From the NCBI RefSeq assembly GCF_003600685.1, contig NZ_CP032084.1:6014001-6078000 (forward strand): 64,000 bases of DNA. The letters are read 5' to 3'. This document shows, in pieces, positions 27,044-37,688 of this stretch (the stretch's first letter is position 1; every line of letters begins with the position of its first letter). This stretch comes from Achromobacter sp. B7. GTDB taxonomy: Bacteria; Pseudomonadota; Gammaproteobacteria; Burkholderiales; Burkholderiaceae_B. The notes under the pieces are model-generated. The model did no database searches, was not told where the DNA came from, and worked only from the letters and a program-made list of their open reading frames with translations. The position numbers and the translations under genes are program-made.

Positions 27044-27913
27044 ATGCGTCAACGCAATTTGCTGGACCTGCTGCTGCTGGCAGGGGTCTGGGGCGGTTCC
27101 TTTCTGTTCATGCGGCTTGCCGTCAACGATTTCGGGCCGGTCGCGCTGATCGAACTTCGGGTCGGCCTGGCCGCGCTGTTCCTGCTGCCCGCCGCGATGT
27201 GGCGCGGCAAGCTGCCCGTGATTGCGCGGCACTGGAAGGCCCTGCTGGTGGTCGGCACCCTGAACGCCGCCGTACCGTTCTTGCTGTATGCCTATGCCGC
27301 GCAATCGTTGGGCGCGGGGTTCCTGTCCGTGGCCAACGCGGTAACGCCCGTGTGGGGCGCCGTGGTGGGATGGCTGTGGCTCAAGGACAGGCTGCCGTGG
27401 ATGCGGTCGCTGGGTCTGTTGATCGGCTTCGTGGGCATCATCGTGCTGGTGTGGGACAAGCTGAACTTCCAGGCCGGGGGCACCGGCCCCGCCGTGCTTG
27501 CCGCCGTTTCCGCACCCGTTTTCTACGGCCTCGCCGCGAACTGGACCAAGCGTTTCCTGACGGGCGTGGATGCGCTGGCCAGCGCCACGGGCAGCATGAT
27601 CGCGGCCTCGCTGGTACTACTGCCGTTGGCCGTGTCCGCCTGGCCGGAGACGCCCGCGTCGATGACGGCGTGGATATCCACGGTGCTGCTTGCCGTGGTG
27701 TGCACCGGCGCGGCCTACATCATCTTTTTCCGGTTGATCGCCAACGTCGGCCCCACCGGCGCGGTCAGCGTCACGTTCCTGGTGCCGATCTTCGGCGTGG
27801 TGTGGGGTGCGTGGTTGCTGGACGAAAGCATCACGCCGTCCATCGTGCTGGGCGCCGCCATCATCCTGGTTGGGACCGCGCTGGCGTTGGGACTGGTCAA
27901 GCGGCGCGCGTGA
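27044..27913 (+). CDS. EamA/DMT family transporter
   Basis: A 289-residue inner membrane protein with ten helices in two repeated halves. The first half has LLLLAGVWGGSFLFMRLAV and ALIELRVGLAALFLLP; the second has VLAAVSAPVFYGLAANW and ends with GAAIILVGTALALGLVKRR, both typical EamA repeats. Members export amino acids or metabolites, but no specific substrate can be assigned. It follows the MFS gene closely and converges with clsB, whose stop lies ten bases beyond. Confidence 0.92.
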   Translation: MRQRNLLDLLLLAGVWGGSFLFMRLAVNDFGPVALIELRVGLAALFLLPAAMWRGKLPVIARHWKALLVVGTLNAAVPFLLYAYAAQSLGAGFLSVANAVTPVWGAVVGWLWLKDRLPWMRSLGLLIGFVGIIVLVWDKLNFQAGGTGPAVLAAVSAPVFYGLAANWTKRFLTGVDALASATGSMIAASLVLLPLAVSAWPETPASMTAWISTVLLAVVCTGAAYIIFFRLIANVGPTGAVSVTFLVPIFGVVWGAWLLDESITPSIVLGAAIILVGTALALGLVKRRA

Positions 27914-27922
27914 TCCGCCGCG

Positions 27923-29134
27923 TCAGTATTTGTCGGACGAGCCCGTCAGCGCCACGCCGATACGCAGCAGCGTGTAGGACGCCGCATCCACCCAACGCCG
28001 CAACCAGCCCCGGCGCTGATAGTCCAGCGGCCGGATGAAATTGCCACCCTCGCGAATGGCCGTTTCCAGGCGCTCTTGCAGGTCCCAGGCAAAGGGCTGA
28101 TCGTCGACGACCACGTTGGCCTCGCGCGCCAGCAGCAGGCTGAAGGGGTCCAGGTTCGACGAGCCCACCGTCGCCACGTTGTCGATCACGGCAACCTTGG
28201 CGTGCAGGTAGCTGGGCATGTACTCATAGATTTCAATGCCGTCGCGCAGCAACTGGTCGTATAGCGAGCGCGTGGCGTGATACTGCATGCGGTATTCGAC
28301 CTTGCCTTGCAACAGCAGGCGCACGCGCACGCCCCGCGCGGCGGCCTTGGCCAGGGCGCGGCGAAATTGCCGCCCCGGAAAGAAATACGCGTTGGCGATG
28401 AGAATGTCGCGCCGAGCCTGCGTGATGCCGTACAGGTAAGCGCGTTCAAACGTCTGGCGAAAACGCAGGTTGTCGCGCAGCACCAGCGCGGCGCGCAGCG
28501 TGCCGCAGGGCTTGACGTGCGCGTGGTGCGGCTTGGTCAGACGCATGCGGTTCCAGTCGCGCGGATGGCGGCGCAGCCGTGCCCAGTTCAGGCGTACCCA
28601 CAGCAGGTCTTGCGCATAGGCCGCTTCGGTGACCAGCGGCCCTTGCACTTGCACCGCGAAGTCAAAGCGCGGCCCAGGGATGCCGTCGGTCGGGTCCAGG
28701 TCGTCGTAGTCGTCCACGACATTGATGCCGCCGATGAATGCGATGCTGCCGTCCACCACGGTCACCTTGCGGTGCAGGCGGCGCAGGCGGCTGCGTGATG
28801 GGATGTAGCGCGCAAACCAGCGTGGTTCGGGCCGGAAGATGCGGCATTGCGCGCCCGCTTCAAGCAGGCGGGCGCGCACGGCTTCCACATGCATGGCGCT
28901 GCCGAAACCGTCCAGCACCACCCTGACCTTCACGCCGCGCCGCGCTGCCGCCATCAGGCTTTCCAGCACCTGGACGCCTGTGCGGTCCAGCATGAAGATG
29001 TAGGTTTCCAGATGCACGCTGACCTGCGCGGCATCGATGGCCGCGCAGAGCGCGGGGAAAAAGTCGGCACCGTTCTGCAACAAGCGAATGCTATTGCCGT
29101 CCGTCCATTCCAACTTGACCTGCTCGGCCTTCAC
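27923..29134 (-). CDS. clsB: Cardiolipin synthase ClsB (phospholipase D family)
   Basis: A 403-residue membrane-associated enzyme making cardiolipin from phosphatidylglycerol-type substrates. Two HKD motifs are visible, H121-K123-D128 in HRKVTVVDG and H311-K313-D318 in HAKVAVIDN, each followed by the glycine/serine segment (GGIN, GSSN). There are no N-terminal transmembrane helices, as in ClsB rather than ClsA. I place the start at the GTG at 29134, which overlaps the stop of the EEP gene (GTGA); the frame reaches an ATG at 29185 inside that gene. The EEP-clsB pair is conserved. Confidence 0.9.
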   Translation of the reverse strand: MKAEQVKLEWTDGNSIRLLQNGADFFPALCAAIDAAQVSVHLETYIFMLDRTGVQVLESLMAAARRGVKVRVVLDGFGSAMHVEAVRARLLEAGAQCRIFRPEPRWFARYIPSRSRLRRLHRKVTVVDGSIAFIGGINVVDDYDDLDPTDGIPGPRFDFAVQVQGPLVTEAAYAQDLLWVRLNWARLRRHPRDWNRMRLTKPHHAHVKPCGTLRAALVLRDNLRFRQTFERAYLYGITQARRDILIANAYFFPGRQFRRALAKAAARGVRVRLLLQGKVEYRMQYHATRSLYDQLLRDGIEIYEYMPSYLHAKVAVIDNVATVGSSNLDPFSLLLAREANVVVDDQPFAWDLQERLETAIREGGNFIRPLDYQRRGWLRRWVDAASYTLLRIGVALTGSSDKY

Positions 29135-29997
29135 GGGAGTTCCAGCTCCGCCAGCAAGGGAGAATGATCGGACAGGCGCGCCCATTCCCGTCCGCGCAAC
29201 ACGCGCGCGCTACGCACAGCGAAACCGCGCTGATAAATGCGGTCCAGGCGAAACCACGGGAACACGGCCGGAAAGGTACGGGGCGGCGGCAGCAGCGGCG
29301 GCGCGCTGCCGCCCATGCCCAGCTGATTGGTGCGTTCCATCACGGACAAGCCGCCGTTGGGCAAGCCGCGCAACGCGTTGCTCAGGCGCTTGACCGAATC
29401 GCGCAAGCGCGGCAATTCACCACCATGGCTGCGCGGCGCGTGCGAGAACACTTCGTACAGCCCCAATTGCTGTACGAACAACGGGGCCAGGCGGTCGTTC
29501 CAGTCGTTGAAATCGCCAGCGATCAGGATGGGTTCACCGTCAGGCACCATGCGACGAATGCGCTCGGTCAGCGCCAGCACCTGGCGCGTTCGGCTGCCGG
29601 CGAACAGGCCCAAGTGCACAACGAAACAGTGCACCGGGCGGTCATCGACTTCGATACGCGCGTGCAACAGCCCGCGTTGCTCCAGCCGGTGATCGGAGAT
29701 GTCCAGGTTTTCGTGGTCAAGAATGGGAAAGCGCGACAACAGCGCATTGCCGTGATCCGTGGCATGACGGATGGCGTTGCGGCCATAGGCCACGTCCAGC
29801 CTCAAGGCGGCGGCAAGTGATTCGTGTTGCGCGTGGAGCAGGGATCGTTGCTCGTTGCGGCCCTGGACCTCCTGCAGGAAGACAAGATCCGGGCGCAGGC
29901 CATACAGGCCCAAGCGGAGTTCATTCAGGGAGTCGAGCCGGCCCAATGCCGAACGGCCCTTGTGAATGTTGTAGCTGACGACACGGATGAGCGACAT
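29131..29997 (-). CDS. Endonuclease/exonuclease/phosphatase (EEP) family hydrolase
   Basis: A 288-residue metal-dependent phosphohydrolase. The fold shows RVVSYNIHKG at the start, LVFLQEVQG with the catalytic glutamate near residue 50, ILIAGDFNDWN near 165, and LSDHSPLLAEL at the end with the catalytic histidine. Members near clsB are thought to act on phospholipid or nucleic acid phosphodiesters; the substrate is not established. I use the ATG at 29997 (MSLIRVVSYN). Overlap with clsB suggests co-translation, in E. coli the equivalent gene is ybhP beside ybhO. Confidence 0.9.
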   Translation of the reverse strand: MSLIRVVSYNIHKGRSALGRLDSLNELRLGLYGLRPDLVFLQEVQGRNEQRSLLHAQHESLAAALRLDVAYGRNAIRHATDHGNALLSRFPILDHENLDISDHRLEQRGLLHARIEVDDRPVHCFVVHLGLFAGSRTRQVLALTERIRRMVPDGEPILIAGDFNDWNDRLAPLFVQQLGLYEVFSHAPRSHGGELPRLRDSVKRLSNALRGLPNGGLSVMERTNQLGMGGSAPPLLPPPRTFPAVFPWFRLDRIYQRGFAVRSARVLRGREWARLSDHSPLLAELELP

Positions 29998-30224
29998 AAA
30001 AGCGATGGCGCCTTTTGAAAGCAGAGGAACCACTGGCCAGACCCAAGAGCAGCTCCGGCAAGCACCGCCAACAAAGCGGCGTTTGCCAGATTACTCCAAT
30101 TCAGCCACACCCTGCCGCGACAAAACACTCACAAGTAGCCACGCAGCCAAGAACGCAACCCGCCGCAAGCCCATGCCGCCCCACAAGCCGGGCCGCCGAG
30201 GATCCGGCTCCGCCGGTCCCGCAA

Positions 30225-30266
30225 GGCGCCCCCCTGGGGGGAGGCGCCCCCGGCGCCTCGGGGGGC
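30225..30266. repeat. GC-rich interrupted palindrome downstream of aspS
   Basis: GGCGCCCCCC at 30225-30234 pairs with GGGGGGAGGCGCC at 30236-30248, and a further related segment CGGCGCCTCGGGGGGC follows to 30265. It lies immediately after the aspS stop on the minus strand. It could fold as a strong transcript-end structure without a U tract, or be one copy of an intergenic palindromic repeat family. The remaining bases back to 29998 hold no gene I can support. Confidence 0.65.
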
Positions 30267-32054
<1,788 letters not shown>

Positions 32055-32094
32055 GCGGGATGACTCCGTTGTGTGCTTAGTTTGAGCGTAAGGG

Positions 32095-32766
32095 TTACGA
32101 ATCGGCTCGCGGCGCGTCTTGCACGCCGGTTGCCGGAGAGAGCGGGGCCGGTTGACCCTCGGGCGCAAGCGCCTGGGTCGGGGCGACCACGCCCATGGAA
32201 ACGATGTACTTCAATGCCGCGTCCACACTCATCTGAAGATCGATCGCGTCGGCGCGAGGCATCATCAGAAAGAAGCCGGACGTGGGGTTCGGTGTCGTGG
32301 GCACATACACGCTGATGTGGTCGCCCGGCATCAGGCCGGCCACTTCACCGCTGGGCGTGCCGGTAACGAAAGCGATGGTCCAGGAACCAGCGCGGGGGTA
32401 CTGCACCAGTACCGCCCGACGAAACGCCTGGCCATTGGGGGCCAGCACGGTGTCGCTGACCTGCTTGACCGAGTTGTAGATGGAGCGCACCAGCGGAATA
32501 CGGCCCAGCAGGCTTTCCCACTGGTCCACCATGGTACGGCCGATGAGGTTTGCCGCGAATATGCCCGTCAGCAACACCACTACGATGACCAGAACGAAGC
32601 GGAAGCCCGGGATGTCGATGCCGAACAGCGATTCGGACGACAGGAAGCCGGGCACGAACCCTTCCAGGGTGGCGACCAGCAAGCCCAGTACCCACACCGT
32701 GATGACCAGGGGGACCCAGATCAGCAAGCCGGTGATGAAGTACTTCTTGATAAGGCGCATCCGCAT
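32095..32766 (-). CDS. DUF502 membrane protein
   Basis: A 223-residue protein with two hydrophobic helices in the first 80 residues ([20 protein letters not shown] and [20 protein letters not shown]). It then carries the family motif [14 protein letters not shown] and the later [16 protein letters not shown]. The C-terminal 35 residues are proline- and alanine-rich. Function is unknown; in beta- and gammaproteobacteria it often sits between an FmdB-type zinc ribbon gene and aspS, exactly as here, 11 bases after the former and 40 before the latter. Confidence 0.93.
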   Translation of the reverse strand: MRMRLIKKYFITGLLIWVPLVITVWVLGLLVATLEGFVPGFLSSESLFGIDIPGFRFVLVIVVVLLTGIFAANLIGRTMVDQWESLLGRIPLVRSIYNSVKQVSDTVLAPNGQAFRRAVLVQYPRAGSWTIAFVTGTPSGEVAGLMPGDHISVYVPTTPNPTSGFFLMMPRADAIDLQMSVDAALKYIVSMGVVAPTQALAPEGQPAPLSPATGVQDAPRADS

Positions 32767-32777
32767 CGCAGGGGGCT

Positions 32778-33113
32778 CTAGGCGGGCGTACCGCCGGCCG
32801 GCGCAGCGGGGCTGCCCGCAGGCGCGGCTGCCGGTGCGGGCGTGGTGCTGGCGGCGGGTGCCGCCGGCGTGGCCGCCGGGGCACCTTCCGACGGCGCCGC
32901 GGCGCCCGTGGCGGCTGCGCCACTTGAACCGTTGTTACGGAAGTCGGTCACGTACCAGCCGGAGCCTTTCAGCTGGAATCCAGCCGCGGTCACCTGCTTG
33001 GAGAACGTGCTTTGGCCGCATTCGGGGCAAACCGAAAGGGGCGCATCGGAAATCTTCTGCAAGACGTCTTTGGCATGGCCGCAGGCGCTGCACTTATAAG
33101 CGTAGATGGGCAT
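32778..33113 (-). CDS. FmdB-type zinc ribbon protein
   Basis: A 111-residue protein. MPIYAYKCSACGHAKDVLQK at the start and VCPECGQ near residue 33 give the two CxxC pairs of a zinc ribbon, followed by the conserved FSKQVTAAGFQLKGSGWYVTDFR. From residue 74 onward it is a low-complexity alanine/proline tail. The family is annotated as putative regulatory protein from FmdB of methylotrophs, but no clear function is known. It starts the fmdB-DUF502-aspS operon. The 205 bases upstream to 33319 show nothing definite. Confidence 0.93.
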   Translation of the reverse strand: MPIYAYKCSACGHAKDVLQKISDAPLSVCPECGQSTFSKQVTAAGFQLKGSGWYVTDFRNNGSSGAAATGAAAPSEGAPAATPAAPAASTTPAPAAAPAGSPAAPAGGTPA

Positions 33114-33319
33114 CAGGGGCTCCGAGGCACACGCCCGGAAATCAAAGCCGTCAAACGCCAGACACGAAGTGGTCAGGAGCGACGGGGGGGCTAGGCCGGA
33201 AAAAAATTCGGGAAAGTCTTGAATTTTAGCGGTTTTTCGGAAACCGTCGGTGCCCGGTCACGCCTTGGGGGGCCAAGCGGCATCCCCAAGGGCGCGACCC
33301 TTGCGTCGCCGGGCTTTTC

Positions 33320-34603
33320 CTAGAGCGGCAGCAGGAACATCAGGGCCGCGATCAAGGTGGGCCCCAAGGCGGACAGAAACAGCCGTCCCGACGAAATGCT
33401 GCCATCCGGAAAGTGGTTTTTCAGAATGGCGAAACCGGCCGGGTTCGGCGCGTTGGCGATCACGGTCAGGCCGCCCCCGGTCACCGCGCCTGCCACCAGC
33501 ATGTAGCGCCAGGCTTCGTTGGTGCCTTCAACCAGCGACCCCAGATACGTCAGTGCGGCGTTGTCGGTAATGGCGGTCAGCGCCGTTGCTCCCCAGAACA
33601 GCACGAACGGCTGCAAGCCGCCCAGCAGATCCTGCAACCACCACTTCTGCAAACCGCCCAGCACCACCAGCCCGGCCAGGAAGAACCCAACCATCAGGCC
33701 TTCCTTGATCAACAGGCGGTTCTGATGGCGCTTATAAGCTTCGGAAAAGCCGATGAACATCATCAACAGGCCCATGAAAATGGCCGGGTGATGCGCGGTA
33801 AGCACCACGGCTACCAGGAAAACCAGATGCACGGCGATGACCAGCATCGGCACCGGCGGTCGCGAATCCGAGCCTTGCGCGCCGTCGACACCGCCGCCCG
33901 TGCCCACCGAGCGGTCCATCAGCGCCTTGCGGCAGATAAACGTCAACAAGCCGGCGTTCAAGCACACGGCCACCGCCGCGCGCCAGCCGAAGTGCTGCGC
34001 CATGAAAGCGGAATCCCAGCCGAAGGTGGACGCCACCATCAGCACCGGCGGCGCCGCGTAGGCGGTCAGCACGCCGCCGATCGACACGTTTACGAACAGC
34101 ACGCCCAGAGTCAGGTACTTGAAGCCGGCGCGGCCGCTCGTGCGGAAATAGGCGTCACGCAGCAGGATCGCGGCCAGCGTCATCGCGGCGGGCTCGGTGA
34201 TGAAAGAGCCGCCCAGCGGCACCAGCGCCATCACCACGAAGAAGGTGGCCAGTTCGCGCGGCAGGGGCAGCACGCGCGCCACGACGCGCACCATCAGGCC
34301 CACCATTTCCAGGATCGGCCGGCTGGCCGCCACCACCATGATCACGAAAACGAACAGCGGCTCGGTGAAGTTGCGCGTGTCCATGTAACTGATGGCGCTG
34401 GCCGGACCGGTCAGCGCGGCCATCGCGACGATCAGCGCGAACGCCCAGACGCCGAACACCGCTTCGACTTCGGCGAACAAATGCCAGATGCCGGCATGCG
34501 GGCCGCCGCGATGGGCCAGGCGCGCAAAAACGGGAACGGAAAAGGTATGAAGAACCGCCACCGCGAACAGGATGGTGGCAATGACTTCAATGGGCTGGGG
34601 CAT
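33320..34603 (-). CDS. Putative Na+/H+ antiporter (Pfam Na_H_antiport_2 type)
   Basis: A 427-residue inner membrane protein with about eleven helices. Segments such as ATFFVVMALVPLGGSFITEPAA, then VFGVWAFALIVAMAALTGP, and near the end ATALTAITDNAALTYLGSLV, fit the ion-transporter superfamily member annotated as putative Na+/H+ antiporter. The conserved FITEPAAMTLAA and TDNAALTYLG correspond to the paired discontinuous-helix sites of that superfamily. It stands alone, with 192 bases without a gene upstream. Transport activity is inferred from family naming only. Confidence 0.78.
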   Translation of the reverse strand: MPQPIEVIATILFAVAVLHTFSVPVFARLAHRGGPHAGIWHLFAEVEAVFGVWAFALIVAMAALTGPASAISYMDTRNFTEPLFVFVIMVVAASRPILEMVGLMVRVVARVLPLPRELATFFVVMALVPLGGSFITEPAAMTLAAILLRDAYFRTSGRAGFKYLTLGVLFVNVSIGGVLTAYAAPPVLMVASTFGWDSAFMAQHFGWRAAVAVCLNAGLLTFICRKALMDRSVGTGGGVDGAQGSDSRPPVPMLVIAVHLVFLVAVVLTAHHPAIFMGLLMMFIGFSEAYKRHQNRLLIKEGLMVGFFLAGLVVLGGLQKWWLQDLLGGLQPFVLFWGATALTAITDNAALTYLGSLVEGTNEAWRYMLVAGAVTGGGLTVIANAPNPAGFAILKNHFPDGSISSGRLFLSALGPTLIAALMFLLPL

Positions 34604-34795
34604 AAGAGGGACTTCCGAAATAAGGAATCACGCAACGGAAAAACCTGCGATGCGGGGCGCAAACCACGCGCGACGCAACCGCGATCCGGCGCTGCTTACC
34701 GAACAAGGCAGGCAATATAACGCAGCCCTATTTCCGTGTAACGCAGGGTCTACACCAAGTGACTCCTGAAGACGCTCTGCTGCCCGCGCCCCCTT

Positions 34796-35692
34796 CTAGC
34801 TGATCGGCGCGGGCGGTTCCGCGCCCTGTTGCGCGGCCTTCATCTCCATCAGCAAGCTGTGCAGCATCTCGGTGGACAGGCCGTGCAACACCAGCCGATA
34901 GCCCGCCCGCAAGGTCGACATCGGCACCAGCGGGTGGCTGTTGTTGACCAGGATCAGGTGCTGCGGCGCGCCCAGCAATTTGGCCGCGTAGATGCCGATG
35001 GTTTCATCCAGCTGCAACGAGTTGGCCGCGCGCCAGAAGTCGTTGTCGGTCAGCATCAACTGGTACAGCGGGGTAAACAGTTCGATGGCGCTTTGCAGGT
35101 CCAGGAAGTTCAGCTTGCCTTGCGGCATGTCTTCCAGCTTCAGCGGCGGGTCCTCGATCATCGAGAAATCGACCGACTTGGGCGCATGCATTTCCACGCC
35201 CGCCTCGCGCAGTGCCTGGTTCAGGCGGATCACGAAGTTGAACAGGTTCAGGTCGTGCTTGACGAAGAGTTCGTCCTTCAGGTCGTCAATGTCCAACGGC
35301 TTGAGCGGCGTAGTCGTGATCGGTACCGGCGAGTTCGCGCCGATGAACGCCAGCGCCTGCGCGCCCAGGTGAAAGTGCCGCAGGATCAGCCAGTTGGCCT
35401 CGGGCGATACGAAGCGCTTGAGCCCCCAGGCCAGGATGCGATGCAGCAGCCGGGAATGCGACCAGCGGCGCGGCAGGAACGTCTTGACCACCTGGATCAC
35501 GATGATGAAGGCGCGCGCCAGCGGACGCAGGAACGGCAGCAAGTACTGACGCGAGGCGCAACTGGAATCGGTCAGCCAGGCCTTTTTCACCTTGTCCGGC
35601 AGCGGCGTGCTGCGGTCCAGGTACAAGGCCAGCCAAGGGCTGGGGTCGGCCGGATCATGCGCCTTGGCCAGGAATTCGGGTTCCTTGCTCAT
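34796..35692 (-). CDS. Unrecognised 299-aa-class protein of the ketosynthase/desaturase operon
   Basis: A 298-residue protein that I do not recognise. From the ATG at 35692 (MSKEPEFLAKAHDPADP) it has one moderately hydrophobic segment near residue 60 (PLARAFIIVIQVVKTFL) and otherwise looks soluble, possibly a peripheral membrane protein. Conserved-looking spots are HDLNLFNFVIRLNQALRE, SVDFSMIEDPPLK and ILVNNSHPLVPM; none is a catalytic motif I can name. The start overlaps the stop of the ketosynthase fusion gene (ATGA), so it is translationally coupled to it and is the last gene of the operon. A role in handling the lipid product or substrate is only a guess. Confidence 0.7.
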   Translation of the reverse strand: MSKEPEFLAKAHDPADPSPWLALYLDRSTPLPDKVKKAWLTDSSCASRQYLLPFLRPLARAFIIVIQVVKTFLPRRWSHSRLLHRILAWGLKRFVSPEANWLILRHFHLGAQALAFIGANSPVPITTTPLKPLDIDDLKDELFVKHDLNLFNFVIRLNQALREAGVEMHAPKSVDFSMIEDPPLKLEDMPQGKLNFLDLQSAIELFTPLYQLMLTDNDFWRAANSLQLDETIGIYAAKLLGAPQHLILVNNSHPLVPMSTLRAGYRLVLHGLSTEMLHSLLMEMKAAQQGAEPPAPIS

Positions 35693-37656
35693 GCGGCATC
35701 GCCCTCCATGACATGGTGGAACTGCATCAGGTACAGCGCGGCGGTGCGGCGGGCGGTGTCCACGATGCGTTGTTCGGCGCGGCCGTCTTCGTCGCAATCC
35801 AGCGCCAGTTCCACGGCCGACAGCCAGCGCGCCAGGTGATGCTCGTCGTTGTGGCCGTGATATTCAAGGAAGCGGAATGCGTCGGGCGGCAGCTTCAGGC
35901 TGGCCTTGAGCAAGGGCAGCAGCGCAGGCACGATGCGCTGGCCCGTGCCTTCGATGATGTAGATGGCGCCCAGCAGCCCGATCGGGTCACGCGTGGCGGC
36001 CAGGCCGTGCAGATAGGCGTTCAGCGCTTCGCCGCCGGGGTTGCGGTGCAAGGCGTCGATGTTGTCCACGGTGCCGCCCGCCGTGCGGTAGTCCTGGAAC
36101 AGGATCTGGAAATCGTTTTGCTCTTCGCCTGCGTGCATGTCGATCAGCGCGGCAAGCGGCGCGTATTGCTCGGTCAGCGACGCCGCGCCCTCGCGCATCC
36201 ACTTGCTGCCTTCGCGCACCTGGGGAATCCAGTTTTCCATCCAGTTCAGATAATCGCCCGTCTGGAATTCGCGGCGGCGCAAGCGGCGCACCACCGGCGT
36301 GCGCCACACGCGCGAACGGTAGTCGTGCCAGATGGCGGCCAGCTCGGTCAGCAATTGGCCCAAGCCTTGCGGGGCCATGTCGGGGTCATGCGGCGGCGCG
36401 ATGGCGTCGGCGTCATCGCTTTGCGTGTCGATGCGGGCGGTGGATTTGGCGGCCGGGTTTGCGGCCAGATTCACAGGATGATCGGCCGTGGACCGCGACG
36501 CCCCGGCCACGGCCGGCGCCTGCACCGCTTCCGCTTCCAGCAACATGTAGGCCGCCATGAAACGCCCCGACTCGGGGATATAGCAAAAAATCTGTTCGCC
36601 CGGTTTGATCTCACGCGTTTCCAGGAACTCGGCCAGCATGATCAAAATCGACGCCGCGCCCGTATTGCCGCGCCACGCCAGGTTGCTGAACCAGCGTTCA
36701 CGCGGAATCACCAGGCCGGCCTTTTCCATCAGGTCTTCGACCACGGGGATGAATTTTTCCGACGAGTAATGGCACAGGAAATGGTCGACCTGATCCGGGT
36801 CCACCCAACCATCGCGCACCAGCTTGGCGTATTCATGGATGCCGATGTCGAACAGATGCGGCAACAGCCGGATGTCCTGGCGCAGCGACAAGGCGCCGTC
36901 GGCTTCGGCCTCGTTCCAGGACGGATAGTCCAGATGGCCCTTTGCGCGGTCGGCGGACAGGCCCAGCTGCATGCACACCGGGTAATCGCCCGAGAACGAC
37001 CGCTGATGCACCCACTTCAGTTTCAGCCTGACGCCCTTGGACGCCCCGGCCAGCGCGCGGCCGCTGTTGCCCAGCAGCAAGGCGCCCGCGCCGTCGGACA
37101 GCATCCAGCGCAGGAAATGCGCATCGAAATCGGCGTCGTACCCGCGCGCCGCAAAGCGCGATCGCTTGAACAGACGCGACGGCAATTCGCTGGCCACGGC
37201 CAGCGCACTGGCGTGCCCGCCCATCTCGACGCCTTGCGCCGCCGCCTGGATCGCCGATACCCCCGCCGCGCAGATGCCGTGCACCGACAGCGTTTCCATC
37301 GGCTGAGCAGCAAGCTCGCCCTGGATCATGTTGGCGAAACCCGGCATCAGGGCGTCGCCGCCCGACGACCCGCTGGTCAGCATGGACACGGCCGACAGGT
37401 CGCTGTCGGCGCGCCGCAGGCAATCGCGAATGGCGTTGGCCGCCAGCTGCGCATTCGTATAGACCGTCTGGCCTTCCGCGTCGATAGCGTAGTAACGGTG
37501 CTTGATGCCGTTCTCGGCAAGGATGCGGCCTTTGATGCGGCTGGACATGCGGTTCAGCGGCGCGATGTAGTTGTCCATCGCCTCGTTGGACACGGGTTCG
37601 CCCGGCATGAAATAGCCGGCGCCTTCCAGGTAGACACGATTAAACGCGATAGGCAT
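35689..37656 (-). CDS. FabH/StlD/DarB-like ketosynthase fused to a heme-oxygenase-like diiron (HDO) domain
   Basis: A 655-residue two-domain protein. Residues 1-378 are a KAS III-type thiolase fold with the Cys-His-Asn triad at C129 (VHGICAAGVSA), H296 (LCHYSSEKF) and N331 (WRGNTGAAS). SRIKGRILAENGIKHRYYA near residue 39 recalls StlD/DarB ketosynthases. A disordered linker (about 380-430) leads to an all-helical domain, 430-655, resembling heme-oxygenase-like diiron oxidases: HAGEEQND near 508-515, IYIIEGTG with E569, and H600-D604-H607 in the HxxxDxxH pattern of CADD/UndA-like enzymes. One acidic/histidine ligand of the second helix is not clear to me. The gene sits between a fatty acid desaturase gene (32 bases upstream) and the coupled 299-residue gene. 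It could condense an acyl chain and oxidise the product. Confidence 0.8.
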   Translation of the reverse strand: MPIAFNRVYLEGAGYFMPGEPVSNEAMDNYIAPLNRMSSRIKGRILAENGIKHRYYAIDAEGQTVYTNAQLAANAIRDCLRRADSDLSAVSMLTSGSSGGDALMPGFANMIQGELAAQPMETLSVHGICAAGVSAIQAAAQGVEMGGHASALAVASELPSRLFKRSRFAARGYDADFDAHFLRWMLSDGAGALLLGNSGRALAGASKGVRLKLKWVHQRSFSGDYPVCMQLGLSADRAKGHLDYPSWNEAEADGALSLRQDIRLLPHLFDIGIHEYAKLVRDGWVDPDQVDHFLCHYSSEKFIPVVEDLMEKAGLVIPRERWFSNLAWRGNTGAASILIMLAEFLETREIKPGEQIFCYIPESGRFMAAYMLLEAEAVQAPAVAGASRSTADHPVNLAANPAAKSTARIDTQSDDADAIAPPHDPDMAPQGLGQLLTELAAIWHDYRSRVWRTPVVRRLRRREFQTGDYLNWMENWIPQVREGSKWMREGAASLTEQYAPLAALIDMHAGEEQNDFQILFQDYRTAGGTVDNIDALHRNPGGEALNAYLHGLAATRDPIGLLGAIYIIEGTGQRIVPALLPLLKASLKLPPDAFRFLEYHGHNDEHHLARWLSAVELALDCDEDGRAEQRIVDTARRTAALYLMQFHHVMEGDAA

Positions 37657-37688
37657 GTGACAGGCCTCGAGTGGTAATGGGTAAGGCG

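Noticed and set aside
33413..34720. A 435-codon plus-strand frame opposite the antiporter
   Set aside because: Histidine/glutamine/arginine-rich composition with no hydrophobic or domain pattern; the membrane protein on the minus strand explains the region.
35713..37677. A 654-codon plus-strand frame opposite the ketosynthase fusion
   Set aside because: It mirrors the real gene over its full length, is rich in arginine, glutamine and histidine, and has no recognisable domain. High-GC third positions commonly create such antisense frames.
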